A stretch of 46,072 nucleotides of DNA from an uncultured Shewanella sp. GTDB lineage: Bacteria > Pseudomonadota > Gammaproteobacteria > Enterobacterales > Shewanellaceae. The DNA lies in contig NZ_CANLZC010000037.1 of assembly GCF_947495455.1 (NCBI RefSeq), forward strand, positions 1 to 46,072, in the 5' to 3' direction. The notes under the pieces were generated by a model, which had not been told where the DNA came from, did no database searches, and saw nothing but the letters and a program-made list of their open reading frames with translations. This document shows positions 1-8,301 of this stretch, in pieces; position 1 is the stretch's first letter; each line of letters opens with the position of its first letter. Made by a program: the position numbers and the translations under genes.

Positions 1-165
1 GGCCGGATATACGTATGCAGTTTTACCCATAGTTACTCAAAAGTATCACTTGTATTAAGTGAGGTGTCCATATATGTTTCCGTTTGAGCCTATAGGGACA
101 TATTCACGGCGCGTTATTTTTGTATTCGCACAAAAGACTGCGGCAGCAATCCCCTTTGGCCCTCT

Positions 166-240
166 GTGAGTGGGAACTCACGATGTTCTATATAAGCGAA
201 GCTTAATATTTAATCTCCCCGACTGTGAGTGGAAACTCAC
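166..240. promoter_or_regulatory. Pair of operator-like inverted repeats
   Basis: Two copies of GTGAGTGGRAACTCAC lie at 166-181 and 225-240, 59 bp apart start to start. Each has 6-bp arms (GTGAGT/ACTCAC) around a 4-bp centre; the second extends to 7-bp arms. A shared CT precedes each copy. The TGTGA and TCACA halves are 8 bp apart rather than 6, so this is not a canonical CRP site. Two dyads in phase upstream of a gene suggest a dimeric regulator, but none is identified. Confidence 0.5.
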
Positions 241-292
241 AACACTCTCCCCAACATTCCCAACTCCCCTTATTTATATTATTTTTATGCGA

Positions 293-352
293 CATTCTAT
301 GTTTCATTCTATGTCACAGCCTATGTTACAACCTATGTTACAACTTATGTTA
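293..352. repeat. Degenerate 12-bp tandem repeat, five units
   Basis: Five consecutive 12-bp units (293-304, 305-316, 317-328, 329-340, 341-352) follow the pattern CAnnCTATGTTA, with the last units nearly identical. It ends directly before the possible promoter of the downstream lipoprotein gene, so copy number could alter promoter spacing to upstream sites. Confidence 0.75.
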
Positions 353-376
353 CATTACTGTAAAAACAGGTAGAAT
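349..376 (+). promoter_or_regulatory. Possible sigma70 promoter for the zincin lipoprotein gene
   Basis: GTTACA (349-354) and TAGAAT (371-376) are separated by 16 bp. A short dyad CTGTAAAAACAG (358-369) sits in the spacer. It is too short for a LexA box, which needs CTG-N10-CAG. Assignment is by eye only. Confidence 0.35.
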
Positions 377-455
377 AGATTGTTTACCCTTACAACTGAC
401 AACTGACACTGACTCTTAATTCCTACTATCACCCTATAATAAGGAAAAACCACAA

Positions 456-2525
456 ATGGAACGGATCTCTTTTTCTCGCCTGATGATGGGCTTAACCCTC
501 ACTTTCGCTATCACAGCCTGCGGCGGTGGGGGCGATGATCTCAATAATGACAGCGCCAATAATAACAGCAATAATCATCTCGATAACGACACGCCCACTG
601 GCAATATTGGCGCCAGCCTTGCTGGATGTGACACCTTAAGCGGACAAGCAGCCAATGATATACAATGGACACTTGTCAACACAGATCCTGCACTGCAATT
701 TCAAGTCGAACCTGACTATTATGCTGAGCAGTCAGGTGCCATTTTAGCGAAAATGCCAAACAACAGCGCCAACTACCAATATCACTGGCAACAGTTAAGC
801 GGCGAGCCACTCACCTTACTCTCCCCCCATAGCCCTTTGTTAGCCTTTGAGCCCGCAAGCGAAGGCACTTATACGCTGCAAGTCAATGTCGTCGAAAAGT
901 ATCCTGCTCAAGATTCGACTCCTCAAACTTGGCAAGAAACCCTGAATATTAATGTCAGTGGAGTCAAAAACCTTAACGCACAAGTCAGAGTCAGCCATCA
1001 AGCCACGCAGGGGAGCTTAGTCAGCTTACGTCATCATTTAATGAGTGACACGGCTGCCATGACGAATTTAACTTGGTGTATAGCTGCGGGCCCAAATATC
1101 TTAGTTGACTTTACGCAAATCGACCGCCCTCTTTTTGCTGCCCCCAGTGTCACAAAGGATACTTTAAGCTCGCTACGCGCCATTGCCACTATTAATGGTG
1201 AGACGGTTATCGATGATGTCCATGTGCTGATCACCAAAGAAGAGGCCATCACCTCCCATTATTTTCCCTCTCCTTTAACACGCACTTTTGCCTATAATGC
1301 TAACTCTCCCTACGCGGCCACCTTGGAGCAATGTGTGTATAGCAACACGCTAACCCAGCCTTGTTTATTATCAAGCCTGCCGCTCATTGGCCAGCAAAGC
1401 AGCCAAAATGCCATGAAAGCAGCGATTAGCAATCGTTTACTGGTTTCCCACCAATGGATGGGAGATAACTTTATGCAATTTCTTGAGCAGATGGATCCAC
1501 AAGGGGATTTTTTAACTTTATTACAGTCTGTGACCGCCATAGTGATCAGCAGCGATATTCGCCCCTCTTTTTATTGGGCGTTAACGGGCGCGATTTACTT
1601 AGATCCTGACAATTTATGGCTCACAGCGAATGAACGCGATACCATTAGTGAAGAGCCCGATTATCGCAGTCAGTTTGGTGAGTCGCTTAATTTCTTGATC
1701 CCTTGGCGATACGTCAAGAATAATGATTATGCTTCTGAATATTACTCTATCGCCAATAGAGGGGCACGCTCCCTTGATTCTCTCACTTCTGATCTTGCCT
1801 CTTTGCTATACCATGAACTCGCTCACGCTAATGACTATTTTCCTGTAGAACTCCATAGCCAATTACAAGGCCCCAGACTCATCGATGACTTTGAATGGAT
1901 AAGCAATGCAGACTTATTGATTTCAACGAAACTGATGCAACAAAGTCCACTGACCAGTGAACCTCTGCTCGACTTAGCTAACGTGAGTTTTAGAGGGGAA
2001 GAGGCAAGCAGCACACAGCAAGCTTACACACCCAATGATGTCAGTGGCTTTTTTAGTCAAGATCATGCTAATGCTTATTATGCTTATAGCAGCCAACAAG
2101 AAGACATGGCCATGTTATTTGAAGAAGCCATGATGAGCTATCGTTTTGGCATTCAAAGAGACATTGCCGTTACCGATAAACCGGCTAACGCGACGGCCAA
2201 TAATATCACCCTCAGTTGGGGACAACGTGGCCGCATTGGTGAAGAAAAAGTCTCTGAACGATTTGCGCTGATTGGCGCCTCTATTTTACCCACTATCGAT
2301 GCGCAAGTGATCCAAAGTGCGCTACCTGCGCCCATTGAGTTAACCTCAGGATCCACTTGGGCACAAAGCTTAACGCAAACGCTCAATCCCTCGAACAAGC
2401 AAAATGAAAAAAATAAAGACAATGCCCTTGATAAACACGATCAGCTTATGGCAAAACCTAATAGCCCAATGATGGTAGACAAGCATCGCCCTCATCCCCC
2501 TTTAAAGCTCAGTGGTCAGCGTTAA
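456..2525 (+). CDS. Lipoprotein with PKD-like region and HExxH zinc-protease motif
   Basis: A 689-residue exported lipoprotein. The signal peptide ends in a lipobox (AITAC, lipidated Cys22), followed by an Asn/Asp-rich linker to about residue 50. Residues about 90-170 look like a PKD/Ig-type beta-sandwich (YHWQQLSG, then EGTYTLQVNV). The motif HELAHANDYF at 453-462 matches the zincin consensus HExxH, with Glu-rich EDMAMLFEEAMM roughly 100 residues later as a possible source of the third zinc ligand. That points to a surface metalloprotease or zincin-fold protein; the substrate is unknown. The start is set by AAGGAA about 10 bases upstream and by the signal peptide. It stands alone, with a strong terminator after it. 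The C-terminal 40 residues are charged and low-complexity. I do not recognise a named family. Confidence 0.85.
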   Translation: MERISFSRLMMGLTLTFAITACGGGGDDLNNDSANNNSNNHLDNDTPTGNIGASLAGCDTLSGQAANDIQWTLVNTDPALQFQVEPDYYAEQSGAILAKMPNNSANYQYHWQQLSGEPLTLLSPHSPLLAFEPASEGTYTLQVNVVEKYPAQDSTPQTWQETLNINVSGVKNLNAQVRVSHQATQGSLVSLRHHLMSDTAAMTNLTWCIAAGPNILVDFTQIDRPLFAAPSVTKDTLSSLRAIATINGETVIDDVHVLITKEEAITSHYFPSPLTRTFAYNANSPYAATLEQCVYSNTLTQPCLLSSLPLIGQQSSQNAMKAAISNRLLVSHQWMGDNFMQFLEQMDPQGDFLTLLQSVTAIVISSDIRPSFYWALTGAIYLDPDNLWLTANERDTISEEPDYRSQFGESLNFLIPWRYVKNNDYASEYYSIANRGARSLDSLTSDLASLLYHELAHANDYFPVELHSQLQGPRLIDDFEWISNADLLISTKLMQQSPLTSEPLLDLANVSFRGEEASSTQQAYTPNDVSGFFSQDHANAYYAYSSQQEDMAMLFEEAMMSYRFGIQRDIAVTDKPANATANNITLSWGQRGRIGEEKVSERFALIGASILPTIDAQVIQSALPAPIELTSGSTWAQSLTQTLNPSNKQNEKNKDNALDKHDQLMAKPNSPMMVDKHRPHPPLKLSGQR

Positions 2526-2537
2526 GTTCAACATGAC

Positions 2538-2569
2538 AAAGGCCATAGTTCATATTCTATGGCCTTTTT
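2538..2569 (+). terminator. Rho-independent terminator after the zincin lipoprotein gene
   Basis: An 11-bp perfect stem (AAAGGCCATAG, 2538-2548, with CTATGGCCTTT, 2557-2567) encloses an 8-base loop and runs into T residues. It lies between convergent genes and may also serve hda from the other strand, although the T-run on that side is shorter. Confidence 0.85.
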
Positions 2570-2648
2570 ATATTTAAATGATTTGAAGATGTAAGCGCTA
2601 AACCGCTTGAGTCTCAAAGCTTATCAGTACAAAAAGCGACCTTACACA

Positions 2649-3359
2649 CTACAGCCGCAACATTTCCTTAACAAAAGGAATGGTCAACTTTCTCTGGTGA
2701 ATGAGTGACGCTTTATCGAGTCTATCCAATACATCAAATAAGGTTCTGAGATCCCGCGCGAGACGATTTAATAAAAACCGCCCCACATCATCGGGCAATT
2801 GTAAGCCTCGCATGGCAGAACGCCTTTGCAAGGCTGCAAGTTTTTCATCGTCCGCCATGGGCTGTAACTGATAATTGAGTCCCCACTGCATACGTGAAAC
2901 TAAATCCGGTAATACAAACCCCGAATCGGTAGCAGAAACTTTTGCACTGACAATCAAAGCACTGTGATCTTGCTCGATAAGCCGATTATACAGATCAAAA
3001 ATGGCTTCTTCCCACAGTGGATGACCAGCAATGGCATCCACATCATCGATACACACTAAGTCGATATTCTCTAACCCTTCTAACAGTGCTGTAGATATAC
3101 TGGCATGGATCCCCAAAGGAATATAAAAGCTGCTGCGGCCTAAATCGTTTGCCTGAGCACAAGCAGCATGCATTAAATGGGTGCGACCTGATTTTTCTGG
3201 CCCCCAAACAAAAACGGCTTGTTTGGCTTTTCCTTGTGCACAATCTTGCAAGCTTTGGATCAGTTCATCATTACCTGCAGCCGGATAATAACTGTGAAAA
3301 GTTTCATCATCAGGCAGAGATACAGGCAATGACAATTGTAAAGGTGAACTTGACTTCAC
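2649..3359 (-). CDS. hda: DnaA regulatory inactivator Hda
   Basis: Hda binds the DNA-loaded beta sliding clamp and stimulates ATP hydrolysis by DnaA (RIDA), preventing re-initiation of replication. The 236-residue length is typical. The N-terminus carries the clamp-binding motif QLSLPV (residues 8-13). A degenerate Walker A (GPEKSGRTHL) and a Walker B (VCIDDVDAI) mark the AAA+ domain, and the C-terminal RDLRTLFDVLDRLD helix resembles the DnaA-type lid. The start codon is GTG with only a weak ribosome binding site; it is chosen because it places the clamp motif at the usual position. It lies 56 bp downstream of the DUF2066 gene on the same strand, probably in one transcript. Confidence 0.93.
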   Translation of the reverse strand: MKSSSPLQLSLPVSLPDDETFHSYYPAAGNDELIQSLQDCAQGKAKQAVFVWGPEKSGRTHLMHAACAQANDLGRSSFYIPLGIHASISTALLEGLENIDLVCIDDVDAIAGHPLWEEAIFDLYNRLIEQDHSALIVSAKVSATDSGFVLPDLVSRMQWGLNYQLQPMADDEKLAALQRRSAMRGLQLPDDVGRFLLNRLARDLRTLFDVLDRLDKASLIHQRKLTIPFVKEMLRL

Positions 3360-3415
3360 TCAGATAAGTCTCAATACGTTATTGTTTACTGACCCTATGT
3401 TAACATGCACAGCCA

Positions 3416-4720
3416 CTAATGTCCTTTCCATTGATAAATCGTGGCGGCAACAGGCGCTGAAACCCCATTTTGACTCTCTGTTGGTGTTCCCGCTGACAGG
3501 GAAGTATCCATTCCTCTGCCTAGAGTCGCTCCCCTATTTGAAGACGCATAGCCACTATTGCTATCACTACCACTATCAGAATAAGCAGAATAAGAAGCGG
3601 TATTGTTCTCCAAGCTTGTATCACTCATGGCCGCCATTTTAGGCTCAGCCGCTTTAGAAAGCGGTGTTAATCTCGGCTCTAAATCCATCACACGAAATAA
3701 ATCGGCTTGAGTACTAAAGAGCGAAAAATCATAAGTCACAGTGTCGCCTTTCATTTGCACCAGTTGCGCTGATTTGATCGCGCGTAACTGCTCTATATAG
3801 TGTTCTAGATCCACCATCTGTTTAATGGTATTCACACCAGAGAAGGTCACTTTTGTCATAAGTTGTGAACCCGAATCCACTGCCGCATACTGATCCACAT
3901 AATATTCACTGACTTTAGCCATCATGGCACTAATGGCCGAATCCACATTCTGTGCATCACTGCTGATAGACACCAAAGGCGCACTTGACACCCCATCGCC
4001 CATTTTAGAATACAGGTTGAGTGTATAGTCCACTCCATTACTGCTGTTAGCAATCGATGCCATAATAAAGAAGTCAGCTTGATAACGACGGGACGCCTGT
4101 GCAACCGTATCAACGAACATGCCTCTCACATCGCTCACACTAATGCGCATTGAATCATCAAGATCCATCAAAGGAAAAAGAAAAGGCATGCCTCGATTAT
4201 CGGCTTGACGAGAAAAATCACTTTTAATCTGACTAGTAGACTCATCACTGATAATTTGGCGTTGACCATTGTCATCATCGCTGACGAGCCAAATTAAAGT
4301 CAAAGGACGCTGTTTTCCCCAAACGGGTAAGTTGGCTTGCCTAAGCAAATCCACAATGCGGCGATTATCGAAATTCACCTTAAGGTATAATTGCCCTTCT
4401 TTTTCCTGATAACCATACTGTGTCATCAGAGCATTAGGATCATTATGTTTGGCCACAACTAATGGATTTTTAAGGGCACTTTGCAAACCGGAGTTTTTAA
4501 GCACTACATTATCAAAGGCTTGTTTAATGCCAACATTTCGCTGCTCGGTAGAGCGATTATCCACACTGACAAGGCTCTCATCCAATTGAGTGACTTCGGC
4601 AGCCGATAGACTAGAAGAAAAAATAACGAGAGTACTTAACAATAAAAGCGGTAACTTAACCATGACTTTCTGCGCTAGTTTTTTTTGCGCTAACTTACTA
4701 TGCATTGGAATGTTCAGCAT
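3416..4720 (-). CDS. DUF2066-family exported protein
   Basis: A 434-residue protein of the DUF2066 family, which commonly sits next to hda in gammaproteobacteria; its function is not established. A hydrophobic signal segment (VKLPLLLLSTLVIFSSSLSA, about residues 21-40) follows a basic leader containing a small duplication (KLAQKKLAQK). The mature part begins AAEVTQLDESLVSVDNRS. The core includes LTLIWLVSDD and a FIMASI strand, and the C-terminal 70 residues are Ser/Gly-rich and probably disordered. The true start may be an internal Met nearer the signal segment. It is first in a leftward pair with hda. Confidence 0.85.
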   Translation of the reverse strand: MLNIPMHSKLAQKKLAQKVMVKLPLLLLSTLVIFSSSLSAAEVTQLDESLVSVDNRSTEQRNVGIKQAFDNVVLKNSGLQSALKNPLVVAKHNDPNALMTQYGYQEKEGQLYLKVNFDNRRIVDLLRQANLPVWGKQRPLTLIWLVSDDDNGQRQIISDESTSQIKSDFSRQADNRGMPFLFPLMDLDDSMRISVSDVRGMFVDTVAQASRRYQADFFIMASIANSSNGVDYTLNLYSKMGDGVSSAPLVSISSDAQNVDSAISAMMAKVSEYYVDQYAAVDSGSQLMTKVTFSGVNTIKQMVDLEHYIEQLRAIKSAQLVQMKGDTVTYDFSLFSTQADLFRVMDLEPRLTPLSKAAEPKMAAMSDTSLENNTASYSAYSDSGSDSNSGYASSNRGATLGRGMDTSLSAGTPTESQNGVSAPVAATIYQWKGH

Positions 4721-4971
4721 CTTTGGTGACTTAGCAATAACTCAAGAGTAGCAAAATTGTATCACAATAAAATGATTTTACCCCCTGTGTTCTTTATGCT
4801 TGTCAGTTATCATTAATAAAGTGCTTTTCTCCATCGCATCTTCCATCTTCTTACGAGTTCAGTTTTTTACCTAATTATTCCTATTTCACACTGCAGATGA
4901 ATTAAAAAATGCCTACAACAGGATAAAGCATCGCACCTCTGGCATTAAGCTTGTTAAGCATTCAATCAGAT

Positions 4972-5985
4972 CTAATCATTCTTAACCCAAGTAAAAGACG
5001 CATACATAGGTTCATGATCGCTAAGCTCAGTAAACTGAGTCAATTCATAATAATCACTTAAGGTTAAGGTATGGGTGTCACTGCGATTGGCATAACCAAT
5101 TTGATCTGTATTTGCCCGCTCATGCTCACTGCAATAAGCGATACTGGTATCGTCTCCCTGAATCAAATCTTGGCAGGCCAGTCTTATGCCTGTTTGTGAT
5201 AAGAAGTCTTCCCAAATTGCTTGATGTGCACTGGCTTGCGAATGATCGGCCCATTTAAGATTAAAATCCCCCGCCAATACTATGCTGGCATCGCTGGAGT
5301 ACGCACTGATAAAGTCGGCCAATTGTTGCATTTGCCCACGTCTGGCCTCCATATCATAGTCACTGCGTCCGGCATCCATATGGGTATTATAAACATGGAC
5401 TTCAAATCCTTGATTAACTTCCATTTTGGCCACAGTGAAGCCTTTCTCAGTTAAACAGTCGGGACTGGTATCAGTTAAATCACCATGACATGACACAAAT
5501 TCTTCCGACTCAAAGCTTGATAATGAATAATCATCATCATCACGATTATTCATGTCAAAAGGAAACTTAGATAAACGTAATAAACCATCTCCATAAGAAA
5601 TGATCCCCCCTCGCCAATGCTTAGAACGATATGGGTAATGAGTCACTTCGATACGTTCTTCATCTTTGAGGAAATCATGCTTATCCGGGCTGAACACTTC
5701 TTGTAATAGGACTATGTCATAGCTTGCAGTATTCAACTTTGATAACAAGGCTTTAAAATCACTTTTTGTATTACCACCAATACAATTGGGAAAACCATCT
5801 ACATTATATGTCACCACATCAAACTGCCCTGATTGGGCATCATTGTAGCTGGGTGCACCTGCTTCTTGATAATCAAAGCCATTGGTACTTTTAGTGCCCA
5901 GAGGAGTAAATTCATAATCCCAACACAATGCAAATGCACTGTGACTCAGCATGGAAAGCATAGCGATAACAAAATACTTTTTCAT
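4972..5985 (-). CDS. Secreted endonuclease/exonuclease/phosphatase-family phosphodiesterase, sphingomyelinase-C-like
   Basis: A 337-residue exported protein with a signal peptide (residues 1-19, cleaved near AFA-L). The whole mature part is an EEP (DNase I-like) fold, with the metal and catalytic motifs in order: YNVDG (Asn61), LLQEV (Glu96), YNTHMDAG (His202), LAGDFNL (Asp240, Asn242), TDQIGYAN (Asp294) and LSDHEPM (His324). The order and secretion fit bacterial neutral sphingomyelinases or haemolytic phospholipase C-like enzymes better than DNA-repair nucleases, but a secreted nuclease or other phosphodiesterase remains possible. AAAGGA precedes the ATG by about 8 bases. It stands alone, divergent from the TonB_C lipoprotein gene. 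Confidence 0.85.
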   Translation of the reverse strand: MKKYFVIAMLSMLSHSAFALCWDYEFTPLGTKSTNGFDYQEAGAPSYNDAQSGQFDVVTYNVDGFPNCIGGNTKSDFKALLSKLNTASYDIVLLQEVFSPDKHDFLKDEERIEVTHYPYRSKHWRGGIISYGDGLLRLSKFPFDMNNRDDDDYSLSSFESEEFVSCHGDLTDTSPDCLTEKGFTVAKMEVNQGFEVHVYNTHMDAGRSDYDMEARRGQMQQLADFISAYSSDASIVLAGDFNLKWADHSQASAHQAIWEDFLSQTGIRLACQDLIQGDDTSIAYCSEHERANTDQIGYANRSDTHTLTLSDYYELTQFTELSDHEPMYASFTWVKND

Positions 5986-6412
5986 TCATTATATCCTTTA
6001 ATATTCCAGTGAAGATGAGTAACAAAATGACAGAAATGGTTTAAAAATATTATCGATATCTTTTTAAGCCACTTCATTAACTATTTTTAATAAAAGCATA
6101 CTGACATGTGAACAAAAAGTTAAAAAGATCAAAATAAAGAACAGAGAATCCCATAAAAAATGCTAAAAGTGCCCTCTTAAAATAGATGCCCCCCTTTAAT
6201 CGCCCAAATAACAACCAAAATCAAAAAGTAAACTTGTAATTTATGTAAAAGTAACATTAAATATTTAAACTCGTTCATTTGTTAATAGTTTGATGTGTTG
6301 AATGCAAAACAATTAAAAGTAAAAATCATCTGGCACTTTAATTGGACACTTTGTTTGGACACTTTGTTTGGAATAGTCAAAGTTGGCATGGTCAATTTCT
6401 AGGGAGGGATTT
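5986..6412. other. AT-rich divergent intergenic region with a 13-bp duplication
   Basis: A 427-bp gap between divergent genes. It must hold both promoters, but no sigma70 match stands out. The only clear structure is a perfect 13-bp tandem duplication, GGACACTTTGTTT at 6344-6356 and 6357-6369, some 45 bp before the rightward start codon. Confidence 0.5.
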
Positions 6413-6790
6413 ATGAAGTACTTCATTCTATTAGTTAGCGCACTTAGCCTATCAGCTTGTGTTTGTACAGATTCAAGGGATGCACCTGAAATCATAGCAA
6501 AAGCCTCTCCAATCGATTGCGATCACACACAATCAATACCAACACTTGCAGTAAAAGAACAAATTAAAGGCTGGGTTCTATTAGCTTATTCACTGGATAA
6601 AGAGGGTTTTCCTGTGAATATGGAAGTCATAGACTCTAATCCACAGGGGTATTTTGAAGAAGCCGCGCTGTCCACCTATTCCTCATGTCAGTTTGTCAAA
6701 ACAGGGCATATTGAAGCCAATGAAAGACTCATGATGAACCTTAATTTTGATTATGCCACCTTACGGCCTTATGCCTCTATATACCCTTAA
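6413..6790 (+). CDS. Small lipoprotein with a TonB C-terminal-type domain
   Basis: A 125-residue lipoprotein. AGGGAGG lies 5 bases before this ATG; an upstream in-frame ATG at 6383 lacks a binding site and would break the signal peptide. The lipobox is LSAC (Cys16). Residues about 45-105 (GWVLLAYSLDKEGFPVNMEVIDSNPQGYF, EEAALSTYSSCQF) follow the TonB_C pattern of a strand, D-x-x-G, V-x-x-S-x-P and F-x-x-A-A. Unlike TonB there is no inner-membrane anchor or Pro-rich spacer, so it is unlikely to transduce energy by itself. The stop codon TAA is the first three bases of a mobile-element terminal repeat, so the native C-terminus may have been altered by insertion. Confidence 0.75.
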   Translation: MKYFILLVSALSLSACVCTDSRDAPEIIAKASPIDCDHTQSIPTLAVKEQIKGWVLLAYSLDKEGFPVNMEVIDSNPQGYFEEAALSTYSSCQFVKTGHIEANERLMMNLNFDYATLRPYASIYP

Positions 6791-7019
6791 CCTGAACTCG
6801 GGATAATGAGTGTCAAAAATGTGAGGTAACCCATTTAATATCAAAAGATTGAATGAAATTGGGTCATTCTTTATTTTCGAACTTGGCTTAATACTGCAAT
6901 TTTTGTCGATATCAAGGCGTGATTTCGTACCTAATAGCAGGCTATTAGTAGAAAGCACAACACAGATAACGGCAGAAATAGTGCTATTAAGCGGCGCTGC
7001 TTATCCCGAATTCAGGTTA
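6788..7019. mobile_element. 232-bp miniature inverted-repeat transposable element (MITE-like)
   Basis: The ends are 19-bp inverted repeats with one mismatch: TAACCTGAACTCGGGATAA at 6788-6806 and the reverse complement of TAACCTGAATTCGGGATAA at 7001-7019. There is no transposase gene inside. An identical copy of the left end, in the same orientation, occurs at 45997-46015. Bases flanking the inner CCTGAA/TTCAGG cores are TTAA on the left and TTAT on the right; a clean target duplication is not evident. It is probably a non-autonomous derivative mobilised by a transposase encoded elsewhere. Confidence 0.7.
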
Positions 7020-7043
7020 TTTAAAAATACCGAAACATAGAGT

Positions 7044-7069
7044 AGGATGAGACGATAGTGCCTCATCCT
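7044..7069. terminator. Possible terminator hairpin
   Basis: An 8-bp perfect stem (AGGATGAG, 7044-7051; CTCATCCT, 7062-7069) encloses a 10-base loop. No strong T-run follows on either strand. It lies between the MITE and the 3' end of the leftward unknown gene. Confidence 0.4.
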
Positions 7070-7166
7070 TCTCACAGAACCCTAGGTACGGGCATCAAAG
7101 TAAAGGGACGCCCTTACTGTGCTAACCAACAAGGTTCACTCAATCTTATGTAAGATCAAAAAGCGA

Positions 7167-8069
7167 TCAAGCCTTTCCCAATCTATGTTGAGCTAATATA
7201 TCCTTGTATTGATCTAATATATTATCGGTTTTATTTATCTGTTCTTGATAGCCCCCTAAGCTGTTAGTTGGCGCTAAGCTTGATACAGAACTTGAAGCAG
7301 TGGAAGCCAAAGATGCGCTACTATCTGAATGTACTGTATTCATAGAATTTAACGAACTCATAGAACCCATAGAGCTCATCGATGCAGAGCTTAAAAACCT
7401 CTGTCTTAATCCACTGTGATTTGACAGTTCGGGGTGAATATCTCTATTAACTGAGTCGTTATTGTTATTATTGTTTGCCCCATATTCATTATCCGCTGCA
7501 GCATGATGATACTCAGTCACAGCAGCCCTGTAAGCAGGAGCAATATCTTCCTTAAGATCATCAATAAACTGCATTCTCTCATATTGAGCTGAAGTCATTA
7601 AATAATATCCCTGAGTCGAAAAGCTATACGTCTTTTCTTCATCAGACGCAAACTCACGCATACCGATTAACTTAAATGACAATTCGCTAGGGCCCTGCTG
7701 AGTCACAATCGCCTTTAATCTGGCGCTGTGTGCGATGATTTCATCAGGATTCTCACTATAGAGAGCCACATTTTCAAAAAAGGTCAGCGCATTATCGACA
7801 AACTTAGCATTTTCAGCAGGACTGGCGCACTTAGCAGGATTGTTTTCACGCTGAATTTGAAAGTCAACCATGCCTTTAAAGGCATCCATGGTTTCATGGT
7901 ATGTTTCTGTACAAACCGCCAGCTTAGGGCAATGGGTCAATAAGAACTTATCAACAGATAACACCAATGATTGTAACGAGCGTTGAAGCGTATTCCCCGT
8001 CGCCCAATCCATCGCCATACCACTGATAAATGTGTCCCCAGCTGGGGACTGTACACTAGAAAAGCCCAT
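7167..8069 (-). CDS. Unknown protein with Asn run and Ser-rich tail
   Basis: I do not recognise this 300-residue protein. It has no signal peptide or membrane segment, so it is presumably cytoplasmic or exported by a leaderless route. Residues 1-195 look globular and mostly helical. There is then a hexa-Asn run (199-204) encoded by AAT/AAC repeats, a Ser-rich segment (about 227-270, with MSSMGSMSSLNSM) and a short helical C-terminus (QEQINKTDNILDQYKDIL). AAAGGA 8 bases before the ATG supports the start. It is monocistronic, next to a MITE and in an accessory stretch. The low-complexity tail recalls secreted effectors, but nothing in the sequence proves that. Confidence 0.65.
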   Translation of the reverse strand: MGFSSVQSPAGDTFISGMAMDWATGNTLQRSLQSLVLSVDKFLLTHCPKLAVCTETYHETMDAFKGMVDFQIQRENNPAKCASPAENAKFVDNALTFFENVALYSENPDEIIAHSARLKAIVTQQGPSELSFKLIGMREFASDEEKTYSFSTQGYYLMTSAQYERMQFIDDLKEDIAPAYRAAVTEYHHAAADNEYGANNNNNNDSVNRDIHPELSNHSGLRQRFLSSASMSSMGSMSSLNSMNTVHSDSSASLASTASSSVSSLAPTNSLGGYQEQINKTDNILDQYKDILAQHRLGKA

Positions 8070-8230
8070 AAAAATATCCTTTAAAATAATTAATTTAAAA
8101 AGATATTACGGGCTTTTTCCCTGCGCTTCTTCCTAAAAAAGAAAAACCTATCAAAAAGTGTTAATAGCAAATTTAGACATTCGTTTAGCAAGCAAGTTAA
8201 AATTCGATGAAATGTCATTAAAATGATTAA

Positions 8231-8253
8231 GTGAGCAAACATCAGCTGCTCAC
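8231..8253 (-). terminator. Possible terminator after the large GH16 gene
   Basis: A 7-bp stem GTGAGCA (8231-8237) / TGCTCAC (8247-8253) is followed, in the leftward direction, by TTAATCATTTT. It lies about 50 bp past the stop codon of the GH16 gene, at the end of the glucan locus. Confidence 0.5.
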
Positions 8254-8301
8254 CCATGAGTATTGCACTTATTATATGAATTTAGTACTCAGAAACCTGC
8301 A

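Larger units (their letters stand above)
1..455. other. Repeat-rich non-coding leader upstream of the zincin lipoprotein gene
   Basis: No convincing gene is present. The stretch holds two near-identical 16-bp inverted repeats (166-181 and 225-240), a 12-bp tandem repeat (293-352) and a possible promoter just after it. Short open frames here have no ribosome binding site, and their peptide repeats simply reflect the tandem DNA repeat. Confidence 0.6.

Noticed and set aside
166..240. CRP-binding sites
   Set aside because: TGTGA and TCACA are 8 bp apart instead of 6 in both copies.
358..369. LexA box in CTGTAAAAACAG
   Set aside because: The half-sites are separated by only 4 bp; the LexA site needs CTG-N10-CAG, and the downstream gene has no link to DNA damage.
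170..419. Two overlapping short reading frames in the leader with repeated Met-Leu-Gln peptides
   Set aside because: The repeats mirror the 12-bp DNA array, there is no ribosome binding site, and both frames are open across the same array.
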